A program made the position numbers and the translations under genes. A stretch of 64,000 nt of DNA from Algimonas porphyrae (GTDB lineage: Bacteria; Pseudomonadota; Alphaproteobacteria; Caulobacterales; Maricaulaceae): contig NZ_CP163424.1 of the NCBI RefSeq assembly GCF_041429795.1, forward strand, positions 1,428,001 to 1,492,000, read 5' to 3'. Below, piece after piece: positions 55,045 through 63,971 of this stretch; within the stretch, counting starts at the first letter, position 1, and each line of letters begins with the position of its first letter. The notes beneath the pieces were generated by a model. That model was not told the DNA's origin, ran no database searches, and saw only the letters and a list, made by a program, of their open reading frames with translations.

Positions 55045-56091
55045 TTAGCTAATTCTTCGTTTGAGTCTCAGGGAAGGCTTCTCGATCAGATGCCAGGACA
55101 GTCCTGCCACCAGAACAAATAACGGAGTCGAAATCACCATAATCTGAATAGGGCCAAGGTCGGGAATGAAAAATAGGACGGCCTGGATAAGAGGGTAATG
55201 CCAGATGTAAATGCCATAGGAGTAGTCTGGAAGTCTAAGCAGAGGATCGAACGTCTGATCCGGTAGACCCAGTCGTAGCATCAAGCCTGTCAGGCTGAGT
55301 GTTGCGAGAAACTCTCCAATCGGTCCGGCTCCGAAAGCCAGAAATAATCCAAAGACCATTGCAATAGACCACCACGGCGGGCGACGTGCTGCAGGCCAAT
55401 GCCACAATACCATACCCAGCAAGAAACATGAGGACAGGCGGAAGAAAGGCAGGATCGATGCGGGCAATGAAGATGTATCAATGATATGCGGTAGCAATAG
55501 ATAGATCGCCGTTGCGCCAGTCCACATCATGAGTGTCGTCGAAAGACGCTTTGCCAACCCAATCGTGAAGGCGACAGCGGCGAGGATGTATGCCGCCATT
55601 TCATAGCGTATCGTCCAGAGCGGACCGTTAAAATCCTCTTCGAGATTTCCGGCGAATATGCTGCCTGGCGCGCCTTGAGGGTCACCCATAACGAGAACTC
55701 GCAAGACATAACTCCATGTCTCGGCCGAAACGAGATTTGGCAGACCGCCCGGCCTTGAGAATATGGGCGCAAAAATCAACCCGAACGCCAACATGATAAC
55801 GATGAGCGCTGGGAAAATGCGAAGGAGCCGCGAGGCGGTGTAGGATTTCAGATCATTGCGCGTGGCCAAGCTCTTCATGATCAAGAGTCCCGAAAGAACG
55901 AAGAATCCATTCACGGCCATGTAACCGCCCGTCCATTGATGGATTCGGAAAGGCTCATAGCCTGTGGTCGTCAGCCAGAAATGACCGAGTGCGACGAACC
56001 CCGCGAGCACCCAACGTATCAAGGTGAAGTGATTCTTCCCGAATAGCGGGTCTGCCTTGGTCAGAGGTTCCGTTGCGAGCGTCGATACCAT
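55045..56091 (-). CDS. Membrane acyltransferase, distal gene of the efflux operon
   Basis: A 348-residue polytopic acyltransferase-3 protein: RWVLAGFVALGHFWLTTTG, GYMAVNGFFVLSGLLI, ASRLLRIFPALIV, about nine further helices and YGIYIWHYPLIQAVL, with a LIEKPSLRLKRR end. The ATG at 56091 overlaps the stop of the PepSY gene (TGATG) and a strong AAGGAGG site lies in that gene's end, so the two are coupled. Such enzymes acylate surface sugars; why one follows a metal pump is unclear. The longer frame to 56259 lies within the PepSY gene. Confidence 0.83.
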   Translation of the reverse strand: MVSTLATEPLTKADPLFGKNHFTLIRWVLAGFVALGHFWLTTTGYEPFRIHQWTGGYMAVNGFFVLSGLLIMKSLATRNDLKSYTASRLLRIFPALIVIMLAFGLIFAPIFSRPGGLPNLVSAETWSYVLRVLVMGDPQGAPGSIFAGNLEEDFNGPLWTIRYEMAAYILAAVAFTIGLAKRLSTTLMMWTGATAIYLLLPHIIDTSSLPASILPFFRLSSCFLLGMVLWHWPAARRPPWWSIAMVFGLFLAFGAGPIGEFLATLSLTGLMLRLGLPDQTFDPLLRLPDYSYGIYIWHYPLIQAVLFFIPDLGPIQIMVISTPLFVLVAGLSWHLIEKPSLRLKRRIS

Positions 56092-56819
56092 CACCCCGCC
56101 TCCTTCATTTTCCGGCGGCGGTTCAGCGCCGTTCTCAAACGCAAGATGATGAGACAAAGACCAGAGATGAAAAACACGACCGTGACGGTGGCTGTGGCTT
56201 TGATCCACCAGCTGTTGAAGTTCTCTCGTGATGACCAGTCCATGATATGCAGGCCCCACATGAGGTCGAAAACACGCCAGAGACCCGTGCGCACGGCCTT
56301 CACCTCGCCAGTCGTGGCGTCCACATAGAAGCTGGCCGAATCCGGTTTATCGAATTCAATTCGCCAAACGGGTCCCGCGCGGCCGTATTCGCGCGGCGGA
56401 TCTGTCTTATAAAGGACAGCCTTTCCCAGTGATCCGTTACCAGCATAGCTGAGACGAGCGATCTGTTCTGCCTGATTGCGCGATAGTGGGCCGACTGTAT
56501 CCCCTGTCATGGCGCTCCGCACAAAGGTCTCACCCCCGGACTGTATGCGATAGACCAATTGGTCTCCCATGCTCTGCAGCATAATCGTTTCCGCCGTCGG
56601 CACGCGCTGCAGCATGTCGGATGGCGAGAGCAGCGCATCATCGATTTGCAAGGCCGTCGGCGTAATTTCCGCTCGCAGATGCGCGCCGCGCACGGTGTCT
56701 ATCGGGAACAGGGTCATGAAGAGGCCCGAGACGAGCCACAGACCCAGCTGGACACCGATAGCGATCCCCAGCCAGAGATGCAGCTTTCGCACAAACCTGT
56801 TCAGCAAAGCCGACGTCAT
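56091..56819 (-). CDS. PepSY-associated membrane protein
   Basis: A 242-residue protein with an N-terminal membrane helix (LHLWLGIAIGVQLGLWLVSGLF), a periplasmic domain of about 150 residues with PepSY-like strands (TPTALQIDDALL, SASFYVDATTGEVKAVRTG) and a C-terminal helix (TVTVVFFISGLCLIILRL). The conserved RKLHLWLG and WGLHIMD segments are as in PepSY transmembrane proteins often linked to iron or copper handling. Function unknown. It lies 50 bases after the CusF-like gene in the same direction. Confidence 0.82.
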   Translation of the reverse strand: MTSALLNRFVRKLHLWLGIAIGVQLGLWLVSGLFMTLFPIDTVRGAHLRAEITPTALQIDDALLSPSDMLQRVPTAETIMLQSMGDQLVYRIQSGGETFVRSAMTGDTVGPLSRNQAEQIARLSYAGNGSLGKAVLYKTDPPREYGRAGPVWRIEFDKPDSASFYVDATTGEVKAVRTGLWRVFDLMWGLHIMDWSSRENFNSWWIKATATVTVVFFISGLCLIILRLRTALNRRRKMKEAG

Positions 56820-56869
56820 GATCCTGTCTCCCCTAGAACCGCGAGGCGTGTCCGCCGCGGACCCGTGGC

Positions 56870-57283
56870 CTAGTTCAGGCAGCTCATATCCGTGCCTGTC
56901 GTCTCGCAGATTGCGGTGATGCGGTAGGATCCGTCGCGGCCTTTCTTGACGGCAAAGGCGACGCGGTCACCCAACTCGTAATCCGACAGATCGACGCTGC
57001 TCATGATGTCGAAACCCATGGTCATGGCATCCATGCCGACGCCTTCGATGCGCTCATGGGCAATCGTGAGGAAATCGCCATTTTCCCCGACCGAGCGGAT
57101 CGTGCCCGTCGTCATGCCGGTGTCACCCGATGCGGGGGACGTCATGTCCATGCCGGAATGGTCCATGGTGCTGTGGTCCATATCGTCCATTGCGTCGGGC
57201 GAACCCGATTTGCCGCAGGCGGCCAGGGTCAGTGCAAGGGCCAGAGGAATGGCCAGGGTCGCGATCGCGTTACGTAACTTCAT
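56870..57283 (-). CDS. CusF-like periplasmic metal-binding lipoprotein
   Basis: A 137-residue protein with a lipoprotein signal (ALALTLAACGKSG), then a Met/His/Asp-rich stretch (DDMDHSTMDHSGMDM) and a CusF domain: TIAHERIEGVGMDAMTMGFDI. In E. coli CusF copper is bound by His36, Met47 and Met49 and capped by Trp44; here the His and the two Met of the MTM motif are present but the Trp position holds Met. It should deliver Cu(I)/Ag(I) to the pump. It overlaps the cusA-like gene by 14 bases. Confidence 0.88.
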   Translation of the reverse strand: MKLRNAIATLAIPLALALTLAACGKSGSPDAMDDMDHSTMDHSGMDMTSPASGDTGMTTGTIRSVGENGDFLTIAHERIEGVGMDAMTMGFDIMSSVDLSDYELGDRVAFAVKKGRDGSYRITAICETTGTDMSCLN

Positions 57284-60200
57284 GGGAGTCTCCTTGGGGT
57301 TGGGGTTGGTGAGTGAACTTGCGTCCGATGTAGATCAGATAGAGCGCGGGCACGACAAAAAGCACGAGCACCAAGGTCGAGGCCATGCCGCCGACCATGG
57401 GCAGGGCGATGCGGCGCATGACATCCGCGCCCAGACCGTCCGTGAAGAAGACTGGCGCGAGCCCGGCAAAGATGGTCAGCACGGTCATCAGCTTCGGCCG
57501 AAGGCGCTGTACGGCACCCCCCACGACGGCGTCGCGCAGTTCGCCTCGGTCGCGCGGCTGTCGCGCGCGGACTTCGGCATCGATATACAGCAGCATGATG
57601 ACGGCCGTTTCCACCGCGATGCCGCCCAATGCGATGAAGCCGATAGCTACCGCGACGGAGAGGTTGTAGCCCGCCAGCCACACCGCCCACAGCCCGCCGA
57701 CCAGACCGAACGGCATGGACAGCATGACGAGCAGGGTCCGGTCGAGCCGACCGAAATGCAGCATGAGCAGCAGGAACACGGACAGGATGGCCGCCGGAAT
57801 GGCGATGCGCAGGCGCGCCTCCGCCTCTTCGAGCTGTTCGTACTGGCCGGAAATGCCCACCGCATAGCCGGGCGGCAAGGCAAGGCCGTCCGCCAGGGTC
57901 CGGCGCAGTTCGCCGACATAGCTACCGAGGTCGCGGTCTTCGATGTCCACGAAAACCCAACCCGTCAGGCGCGCATTTTCCGAGCGGATCATGGGTGGCC
58001 CCTCCGCGAAGCGGATTTTCGAGACCTCCGAAAGTGTCACGACCGCGCCGCCGGGCGCGGGCACGATCGCCTCGCCAATAGCCTCGGGGCTGTCGCGATA
58101 TTCAGGCGCATAGCGCAGGAGTATGTCGTAGCGCTCACGGCCTTGCACGCTCTGGGACAGGACTTCCCCGCCAATGGCCGTGCGCACGACGGATTGGAAG
58201 GCTGCCATGGAAATGCCGCGCCGCGCGAGCGCTTCGCGGTTTGGGATAATCTCCAGATATTTGCCGCCGAGAACGCGGTCAGCAAAGGCGGAGCGCGTGC
58301 CGGGAATGTCCGTGATCAAGCCTTCTGCCTCGCGCGCGAGCCGTTCCAGTTCATCCAGGTCTTCGCCCGTGATCTTCACGCCGATCGGTGTCCGCACGCC
58401 CGTGCTCACCATGTCCATGCGTATCTTGATGGGATAGCCCCAGCTATTGACGAGACCAGGAATGGCCAGCCGCTGATCGAGTTCGGCAATGATGTCCTGC
58501 GCGTTCAGACCCGGACGCCATTCGCTCTTGGGCTTCAGCTGAATCCACGTCTCGATCATGGATAGGGGCGCGGGGTCGGTTGCGGTGTCCGCGCGGCCGG
58601 CCTTGCCGAAGACGCGCTCCACCTCCGGCACGGTTGCGATCAGGCGGTTCGTCTGGCCAAGTAACTCGCGCATCTTGGTCTCGGATACACCCGGAAGCGT
58701 CGTCGGCATGTAGAGCAGCTCGCCCTCGTAGAGGGCGGGCATGAACTCCGAGCCCAGATTGCGCGCGGGGATGATAAGGCTCGCAGTCGCGAGAACGGCG
58801 AGGGCGACAACACCCCAGCGCAGGCTCAGCGCCCCACGCAGGAGCGGCGTGTAGAGCCAGATGAGCACGCGCATGAGCGGATGGCGGCGTTCGGCGATGA
58901 AACGCCCGCGCAGCAACAGCACCACTAGAACCGGCACGAGCGTCACCGAGAGCAGGGCGGCGAATGCCATGGCATAGGTCTTGGTGAAGGCTAGCGGGCT
59001 GAACAGGCGGTAGCTTTCACCCGTGAGCGCAAAGACTGGAAGAAAGCTCACCGTGATGATCAGCAGCGAGAAGAAAATGCCGGGCCCGACTTCGCGCGCA
59101 CTTTCGAGGATGATGCGCTTGCGCTCCTCGCCCACGACCTTGTGGCCCGCATCGGACAGCTTGCGGGCGGCATTCTCGACCAGCACGATCGAGGCGTCCA
59201 CCATGGCCCCGATGGCGATGGCGATGCCGCCCAGAGACATGATGTTTGCCGTCACGCCCTGGATGTTCATGATCAGGAATGCGCCGACTACGCCCAGGGG
59301 AAGCGTAATGACGGCGATCAGGGAGGCGCGGATGTGCAGAAGGAATAGCAGGACAACCAGCGCCACGATCGCCCCTTCCTTGATCAGGGTCTTTCGCAAG
59401 TAATCGACTGAACCCTCGATCAGCGGCGCGCGGTCATAGACGGTGACGATTTCCACGCCGTCCGGCAAGCCGCGCGCGACGTCGGCAAGGCGGGCCTTGA
59501 CCCGGTCGATGACGTCCAACGCATTCTCACCGTCGCGCATTACGACGATACCCGCCACTGTTTCGCCCTCACCGTTCAGTTCCACGACCCCGCGGCGCAG
59601 GGCTGGACCTTCGACCACGCGCGCCACGTCTCGCAGGCGAACGGGCGCGCCTTGTCGCGCGAAGATCACGGTCGATGCGAGATCATCCACGCCTCTGACA
59701 TAGCCGTCTGTGCGCAGGACATATTCGGTCTCGCCGCGCTCGATGACACGCCCGCCCACTTCGATCGACGATGTGCGGATAGTTTCCGCGACCTCCGTCA
59801 TGGAGAGGCCGAGCGCCCTGAGCCGATTGGGATCGACGAGAACCTGATATTCGCGTTCGAACCCGCCCACGCTTGCGACCTCGGCGACCCCCGCGACGCT
59901 GGAGAGTTCCAGCTTGACGAAGAAATCCTGCAGGGCGCGCAGCTCGGCCAGGTCGGTGCGGCCCGAGCGGTCCACCAACCCGTATTGGTAGACCCAGCCC
60001 ACCCCTGTCGCGTCAGGCCCGATCTCCGGCACGGCGCCTTGCGGCAGGCTTGCGCCAAGTCTTGAGAGCAACTCTAGGACGCGAGAGCGCGCCCAGTATA
60101 GATCCACGCCGTCCTCGAACACGACTGTGACGAAGCTCGTGCCGAACATGGAGCTGGCGCGCACGTCTTCCGTGCCGGGCAGGCCGAGGAGTGCGGACGA

Positions 60201-60455
60201 AAGCGGGTAGGTCACGAGATCTTCAACAACCTGCGGGCTTTGTCCGGGGAAGTCGGTGCGAATGATGACTTGCGTGTCGGTCAGGTCCGGCACGGCGTCG
60301 AGCGGCGTCGCCTCGGTCGCGAGCCATCCCGCGACCGCCAGCGCCAGCGCCACCACGATGACGATCAGAGGATTGGCGACCGACCAGCCAATCACTTTCG
60401 CCACAGAGGAGTCGGACGGATCGCGACCGGCTATGTCGTGATTGGCACTCATCAC
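57270..60455 (-). CDS. CusA/CzcA-type heavy-metal RND transporter
   Basis: A 1061-residue HME-RND pump with the usual 12 helices and two large periplasmic loops. Recognised parts: VPDLTDTQVIIRTDFPGQSPQVVEDLVTYPL at the first loop, VEDVRASSMFGTSFVTVVFEDGVDLYWARSRV, GGIAIAIGAMVDASIVLVENAARK (TM4 region with the proton-relay acid), FGKAGRADTATDPAPLSMIETWIQLKP and GFIALGGIAVETAVIMLLYI. The CusA metal-path Met residues are matched at SMIET and MDMVSTG, but the third site reads RRGISMA where CusA has Met two residues earlier, so metal choice is not certain; the CusF-like partner argues for Cu/Ag. Confidence 0.93.
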   Translation of the reverse strand: MMSANHDIAGRDPSDSSVAKVIGWSVANPLIVIVVALALAVAGWLATEATPLDAVPDLTDTQVIIRTDFPGQSPQVVEDLVTYPLSSALLGLPGTEDVRASSMFGTSFVTVVFEDGVDLYWARSRVLELLSRLGASLPQGAVPEIGPDATGVGWVYQYGLVDRSGRTDLAELRALQDFFVKLELSSVAGVAEVASVGGFEREYQVLVDPNRLRALGLSMTEVAETIRTSSIEVGGRVIERGETEYVLRTDGYVRGVDDLASTVIFARQGAPVRLRDVARVVEGPALRRGVVELNGEGETVAGIVVMRDGENALDVIDRVKARLADVARGLPDGVEIVTVYDRAPLIEGSVDYLRKTLIKEGAIVALVVLLFLLHIRASLIAVITLPLGVVGAFLIMNIQGVTANIMSLGGIAIAIGAMVDASIVLVENAARKLSDAGHKVVGEERKRIILESAREVGPGIFFSLLIITVSFLPVFALTGESYRLFSPLAFTKTYAMAFAALLSVTLVPVLVVLLLRGRFIAERRHPLMRVLIWLYTPLLRGALSLRWGVVALAVLATASLIIPARNLGSEFMPALYEGELLYMPTTLPGVSETKMRELLGQTNRLIATVPEVERVFGKAGRADTATDPAPLSMIETWIQLKPKSEWRPGLNAQDIIAELDQRLAIPGLVNSWGYPIKIRMDMVSTGVRTPIGVKITGEDLDELERLAREAEGLITDIPGTRSAFADRVLGGKYLEIIPNREALARRGISMAAFQSVVRTAIGGEVLSQSVQGRERYDILLRYAPEYRDSPEAIGEAIVPAPGGAVVTLSEVSKIRFAEGPPMIRSENARLTGWVFVDIEDRDLGSYVGELRRTLADGLALPPGYAVGISGQYEQLEEAEARLRIAIPAAILSVFLLLMLHFGRLDRTLLVMLSMPFGLVGGLWAVWLAGYNLSVAVAIGFIALGGIAVETAVIMLLYIDAEVRARQPRDRGELRDAVVGGAVQRLRPKLMTVLTIFAGLAPVFFTDGLGADVMRRIALPMVGGMASTLVLVLFVVPALYLIYIGRKFTHQPQPQGDSHEVT

Positions 60456-62170
60456 TGATGCCCGGCATGGGTGTCGATGTCGCGCGACGGCATTGCCGTA
60501 CCCTCCATCGGGCCCTCCATCGGATCAGGCCATGGGACAAGGATCGAACCGCCATCGCCGTATGGGTTGCGGGCGGGTCGCGCGTCCTGCAGCCAGCGGC
60601 GACCGGACCCTGTGTCCTCGAACATGATCACGCCGCGCGCCGCATAGCTCGACGGCGCTCCCTCCAGCAACCAAGGCTCCAGCGCCCACATCAGCCCGGC
60701 GAGAGCAGTGCGGAGGTCTTCCGGAGTGTCCGAGCTTTTGGCCTGCAAGAGCGCGGCTTCTGCTTGGGTCAGGACATCGTTCAGAGCAGTCGCGCCAAAA
60801 CGTGACCGCAGCGGATCGACAAGCGCCAGGGCTGGATCGACGAAATAGGGATCGATCGCATAGCCGTCGGTCAGCGCTTCGTGGAAATACAGAGCCTGAT
60901 CCGTGAAGTGGTCGATCTGCGCCAGCGTCGTAGCATCGATCGGCAGTTCGGACAGAGGCGTATCGGCCCCGAACGCGACACCTTGCGAGCGTTGCGCGAA
61001 ACCGCCTCGCAGATTGGCCTCACTGCCCAGCATGAACTGTCCGCTCACCACGACAAATTCGCCCGCGCTCAGGCCCGACAGAATGGCCGTCCGGTCCCCC
61101 GCCGTCTCGCCGATCGTGACCCCACGCGCGATAAACCGGCCTTCGCCCAGTGCGGCGATGACATAGGCTCCCTTGCTGTCCCGCAAGACGGCCTCGGCCG
61201 GTACGGACAGGCGCTCGTCGCGCGACAGATTGAAATCGATATCGGCATAGGCTCCGGGACGCAGCCTTCCGTCTGTATTGGGTAGGCTGATGCGCAGCTG
61301 GGCCGTTCGGGTCGCCGGGTCGATGGTGGGGTAGATGTAGTCGACCAGACCCTCGCCATTCGCATCGGGCGCGCTCGGAAATTTAAGCGTGAGGGGCAGG
61401 CCTTCACGCACCAGCGGAAGTTCGCCTTCCGGAATACGCGCAATCACCCAAACCTCACCATAGTCCTGCAGGCGCAAGACTGGCGTGCCGGGGCGGACAT
61501 ATTCGCCGTCGGCCACCATGATTTCGGCAATCGAGCCGGAACTCTCCGCATAGATCGGCACGCGCTCTACCAATTCCCCAGTTTCCACGACGCGGTCGAT
61601 GGTCCCGGTCTGCATGCCGAGCGAGGCAAGGCGCTGGCGCACGGAGGCGATCCGGCGCGGATTGCCGATCCGCAGGCTGTTGAGCAGGTCTTTCTGCGCC
61701 CCGATCAGCTCGGCACTGTAGATGCGGTAGAGGAGTTGGCCGCGCCGCACGGTGTCTCCCTCGGCCCGCACGCGAAGGTCCGATATCCAGCCTTCCAGTC
61801 GCGAGGTTTCCGAGGCCTGCAGGCTCTCATTTGCCTCGACCGTGCCGAAGGCGCGAAGCTCTCGGGAAAAGTCCGTCACGCGCGCGGGCTCGGTCCGCAC
61901 GCCCAATGTCTGAATAATCTCCGGCGAAACCGCCACGCTGCCATCACCCAGCACGCCGTCGCTGGCTTGCGCAGGCACCAGGTCCATGCCGCAGATCGGG
62001 CAGGAGCCGTTAGGATCCTCGCTGATGTAATGCGGATGCATGGGGCAGGTGTAGAGCTGTGCCTCACCCGTTTGAGCCTCGACGGTTTCGACTGCGCTCG
62101 GCTTGTCACCGGTGGAGGGTTGTCCGCAGGATGCGAGGGCCACGGCGCTAAGAAGAAGAAAACGTCTCAT
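60452..62170 (-). CDS. CusB-like RND periplasmic adaptor
   Basis: A 572-residue membrane-fusion protein with a lipoprotein-type signal (SAVALASCGQ) and a heavy-metal-binding domain near residue 40 (YTCPMHPHYI then CPICGMDLVP). The adaptor core follows with VSPEIIQTLGVRTEPA, SGSIAEIMVADGEYVRPGTP, AQLRISLPNTDGRLRPGAYADI and SGQFMLGSEANLRGG, and a C-terminal extension of about 150 residues. It overlaps both neighbouring genes by four bases, so pump, adaptor and channel are translated in fixed ratio. Confidence 0.92.
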   Translation of the reverse strand: MRRFLLLSAVALASCGQPSTGDKPSAVETVEAQTGEAQLYTCPMHPHYISEDPNGSCPICGMDLVPAQASDGVLGDGSVAVSPEIIQTLGVRTEPARVTDFSRELRAFGTVEANESLQASETSRLEGWISDLRVRAEGDTVRRGQLLYRIYSAELIGAQKDLLNSLRIGNPRRIASVRQRLASLGMQTGTIDRVVETGELVERVPIYAESSGSIAEIMVADGEYVRPGTPVLRLQDYGEVWVIARIPEGELPLVREGLPLTLKFPSAPDANGEGLVDYIYPTIDPATRTAQLRISLPNTDGRLRPGAYADIDFNLSRDERLSVPAEAVLRDSKGAYVIAALGEGRFIARGVTIGETAGDRTAILSGLSAGEFVVVSGQFMLGSEANLRGGFAQRSQGVAFGADTPLSELPIDATTLAQIDHFTDQALYFHEALTDGYAIDPYFVDPALALVDPLRSRFGATALNDVLTQAEAALLQAKSSDTPEDLRTALAGLMWALEPWLLEGAPSSYAARGVIMFEDTGSGRRWLQDARPARNPYGDGGSILVPWPDPMEGPMEGTAMPSRDIDTHAGHQ

Positions 62171-63438
62171 GGCTGGACCTCCCCGCCATCGAAGCCGCCG
62201 ACCTGAAGGCCGTTCATTCTGATAATTGCGACGTCTTCGCGCGCGCGTTCGACCACGATGTCTCCCCGCAAGGCCAGCACGGCAATTTCACCGTCGAGGA
62301 TAGGGGCGTAGCCACCCAGTCCGGATTCATAGACAACCATCCGGTCGGCCAGAGCCTGCCCCACGGCGGCGATCTTGGTTTCGATGACACGCACGGCGTC
62401 GCGCGCGGCCAGGCGCTCCGCATCGAGCGCCTCATAGCGCGACAGGGCGGCACGCGCCGCTGTCTGCACATCGGCCATGGCGGCGGAGCGATCGGCCTGG
62501 GCCGCACGGAGCTGTGGGTCGAGTTTCTGCTTCTTCCAGAGCGGCACGCTCACCGTCACGCCGATGCTGACCCAGTCGTCGCCATCGAAATTACGCCCGT
62601 TTTCACGCTGCTGATAGGTCGCTTGAACACCCCAATCGGGTTTGTAGTCGGCTCGTGCGGCATCGATCCGACTGGAAAAAATACCAATCGTCTCCTGCGC
62701 GACCCGCACGGCGTGAAAGGCGGAAGCCTGTGCATTCCACTCGCGCAAAGAGGGATCTATGTTGATCCCAACAGGGACAATTTCCACCAGCTCGCGCAGT
62801 CGCGCCTCGGCTTGACGTTGTTCGGCCCGCAACGCGACGCGGCTGCGTCCGACTTCGGCCCGCTCGCCCTCGATTTCAGCCAAGCGGAAGAGCGACGGCT
62901 GGCCCGCATCGACCTCTGCCAGGACGATCTCATCGAGCTCGGCATATTTTGCGAGACGGGCGTCGAGCAGGACGAGCTGGTCCTGCAGCCGCTGCAGGGT
63001 GACCAGCTGCACACGCAGATCCGCGCGGAGTTCCGCCAGCCGCGCCGCACGCGCGGCGTCGAGGCGGCTTGCGCGGGCAAAGGCCTCGTCCCGGACAGCG
63101 TCGCGACGGTCTCCATTGGGAAAGCGCTGGCGCAGGCCGATCGACTTGTTGGTCGGCAGATATTCAGTGAAGGAGGGGTCAAATAGCGGGAAATTGTTCA
63201 ATCCCATCGTGATTTCGGGATCGGGCAGCGCAGTCGCAGCCGACCCGCGCTCTCGCTCCGCGTCCGCCCGCAGGTTGAAGGCATCGAGCTGCGGATAGGC
63301 GCGCAGCCGCGCATCCAGCTCTGACAAGCTGACCTGAGACAAGTTTGTCTGGGGCGAGCTTGCCTGCGCGAAAGAGGGCGCAGGGATTGTGAGAAGAACG
63401 GCAAAGCCTGCGAATGTTTTGTAAATGAACGGGCGCAT
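62167..63438 (-). CDS. TolC-type outer-membrane channel (CusC/CzcC-like)
   Basis: From ATG 63438 this is a 423-residue outer-membrane efflux protein with a Sec signal (AVLLTIPAPSFA) and two long helical repeats rich in Ala, Arg, Leu and Glu (ARAARLAELRADLRVQLVTLQRL; AAQADRSAAMADVQTAARAALSRYEALDAERL). LPDPEITMGLNNFPLFDP and VSIGVTVSVPLW are typical of the OEP family. The longer frame to 63756 runs through the adjacent small gene. It completes the tripartite pump. Confidence 0.9.
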   Translation of the reverse strand: MRPFIYKTFAGFAVLLTIPAPSFAQASSPQTNLSQVSLSELDARLRAYPQLDAFNLRADAERERGSAATALPDPEITMGLNNFPLFDPSFTEYLPTNKSIGLRQRFPNGDRRDAVRDEAFARASRLDAARAARLAELRADLRVQLVTLQRLQDQLVLLDARLAKYAELDEIVLAEVDAGQPSLFRLAEIEGERAEVGRSRVALRAEQRQAEARLRELVEIVPVGINIDPSLREWNAQASAFHAVRVAQETIGIFSSRIDAARADYKPDWGVQATYQQRENGRNFDGDDWVSIGVTVSVPLWKKQKLDPQLRAAQADRSAAMADVQTAARAALSRYEALDAERLAARDAVRVIETKIAAVGQALADRMVVYESGLGGYAPILDGEIAVLALRGDIVVERAREDVAIIRMNGLQVGGFDGGEVQP

Positions 63439-63506
63439 GGGGCGCTCCAATGATCGGAAGACACGGGTGAACAATCCGGCACGAAAGGCCGGGGTGAACC
63501 CGAAGT

Positions 63507-63869
63507 CTAGATCAGAAGGCGCTGGGAGCTGGCGGGATGGCCGGTCCGGCTCGCGGGACTTCGCGGCGGTGGCCCTGTGGCCGGCGGAGTAACCCGGACC
63601 GGAAGGCGAGCCGCAGCCGGCACGATGGCTGAATGCCCTATCGTGTCCGATTTCACCGTTTGAAGCGATGTCGCGGCCTGCTCGATGACGGGTTCGTCGG
63701 CGCAGTCTGCACAATCGTCGTGGTCGCTGAGCGGAGCCGCAGGCACATCGTGGCATGATGGTGCGGTCTGAACGGCAGCCGCGTCACCGGTCAGGCAACA
63801 TGCCATGACCGGGTGGGCCAGCGCCAGCACAGCCATGAAGGCCGTCAGGATATGGGCAAACGCGCGCAT
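63507..63869 (-). CDS. Small secreted Cys/His-rich protein, first gene of the operon
   Basis: A 120-residue protein with a signal peptide (AFMAVLALAHPVMA) and a mature part starting CCLTGD with CHD, DDCADCADE and several His and Asp, followed by a Pro-rich tail. It does not match a family I know, but short Cys-rich secreted proteins commonly open metal-efflux operons; metal binding is plausible. 68 bases separate it from cusC in the same direction. Confidence 0.65.
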   Translation of the reverse strand: MRAFAHILTAFMAVLALAHPVMACCLTGDAAAVQTAPSCHDVPAAPLSDHDDCADCADEPVIEQAATSLQTVKSDTIGHSAIVPAAARLPVRVTPPATGPPPRSPASRTGHPASSQRLLI

Positions 63870-63952
63870 TATGCGAGATCTACCACAGTCGTATCAATTT
63901 TTCCAAACACGCTCATCGGAACCAGTTTAGGGCTTTTCTGTTATATGGGCAA

Positions 63953-63971
63953 GATACCTGTTAGGGGTATC
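63953..63971. promoter_or_regulatory. Inverted repeat in the operon promoter region
   Basis: GATACC (63953-63958) and GGTATC (63966-63971) form a perfect 6-base inverted repeat around TGTTAGG. It sits between the minus-strand efflux operon (start 63869) and a likely plus-strand gene: AT at 63999-64000 after a GGAGAG purine run at 63988-63993 would be a start codon. The spacing and GC-box-like core are reminiscent of CsoR- or MerR-type metal-sensor operators. Confidence 0.4.

Noticed and set aside
57003-58565. 520-codon plus-strand frame opposite the cusF and cusA genes
   Set aside because: Shadow frame in GC-rich DNA with no recognisable domain.
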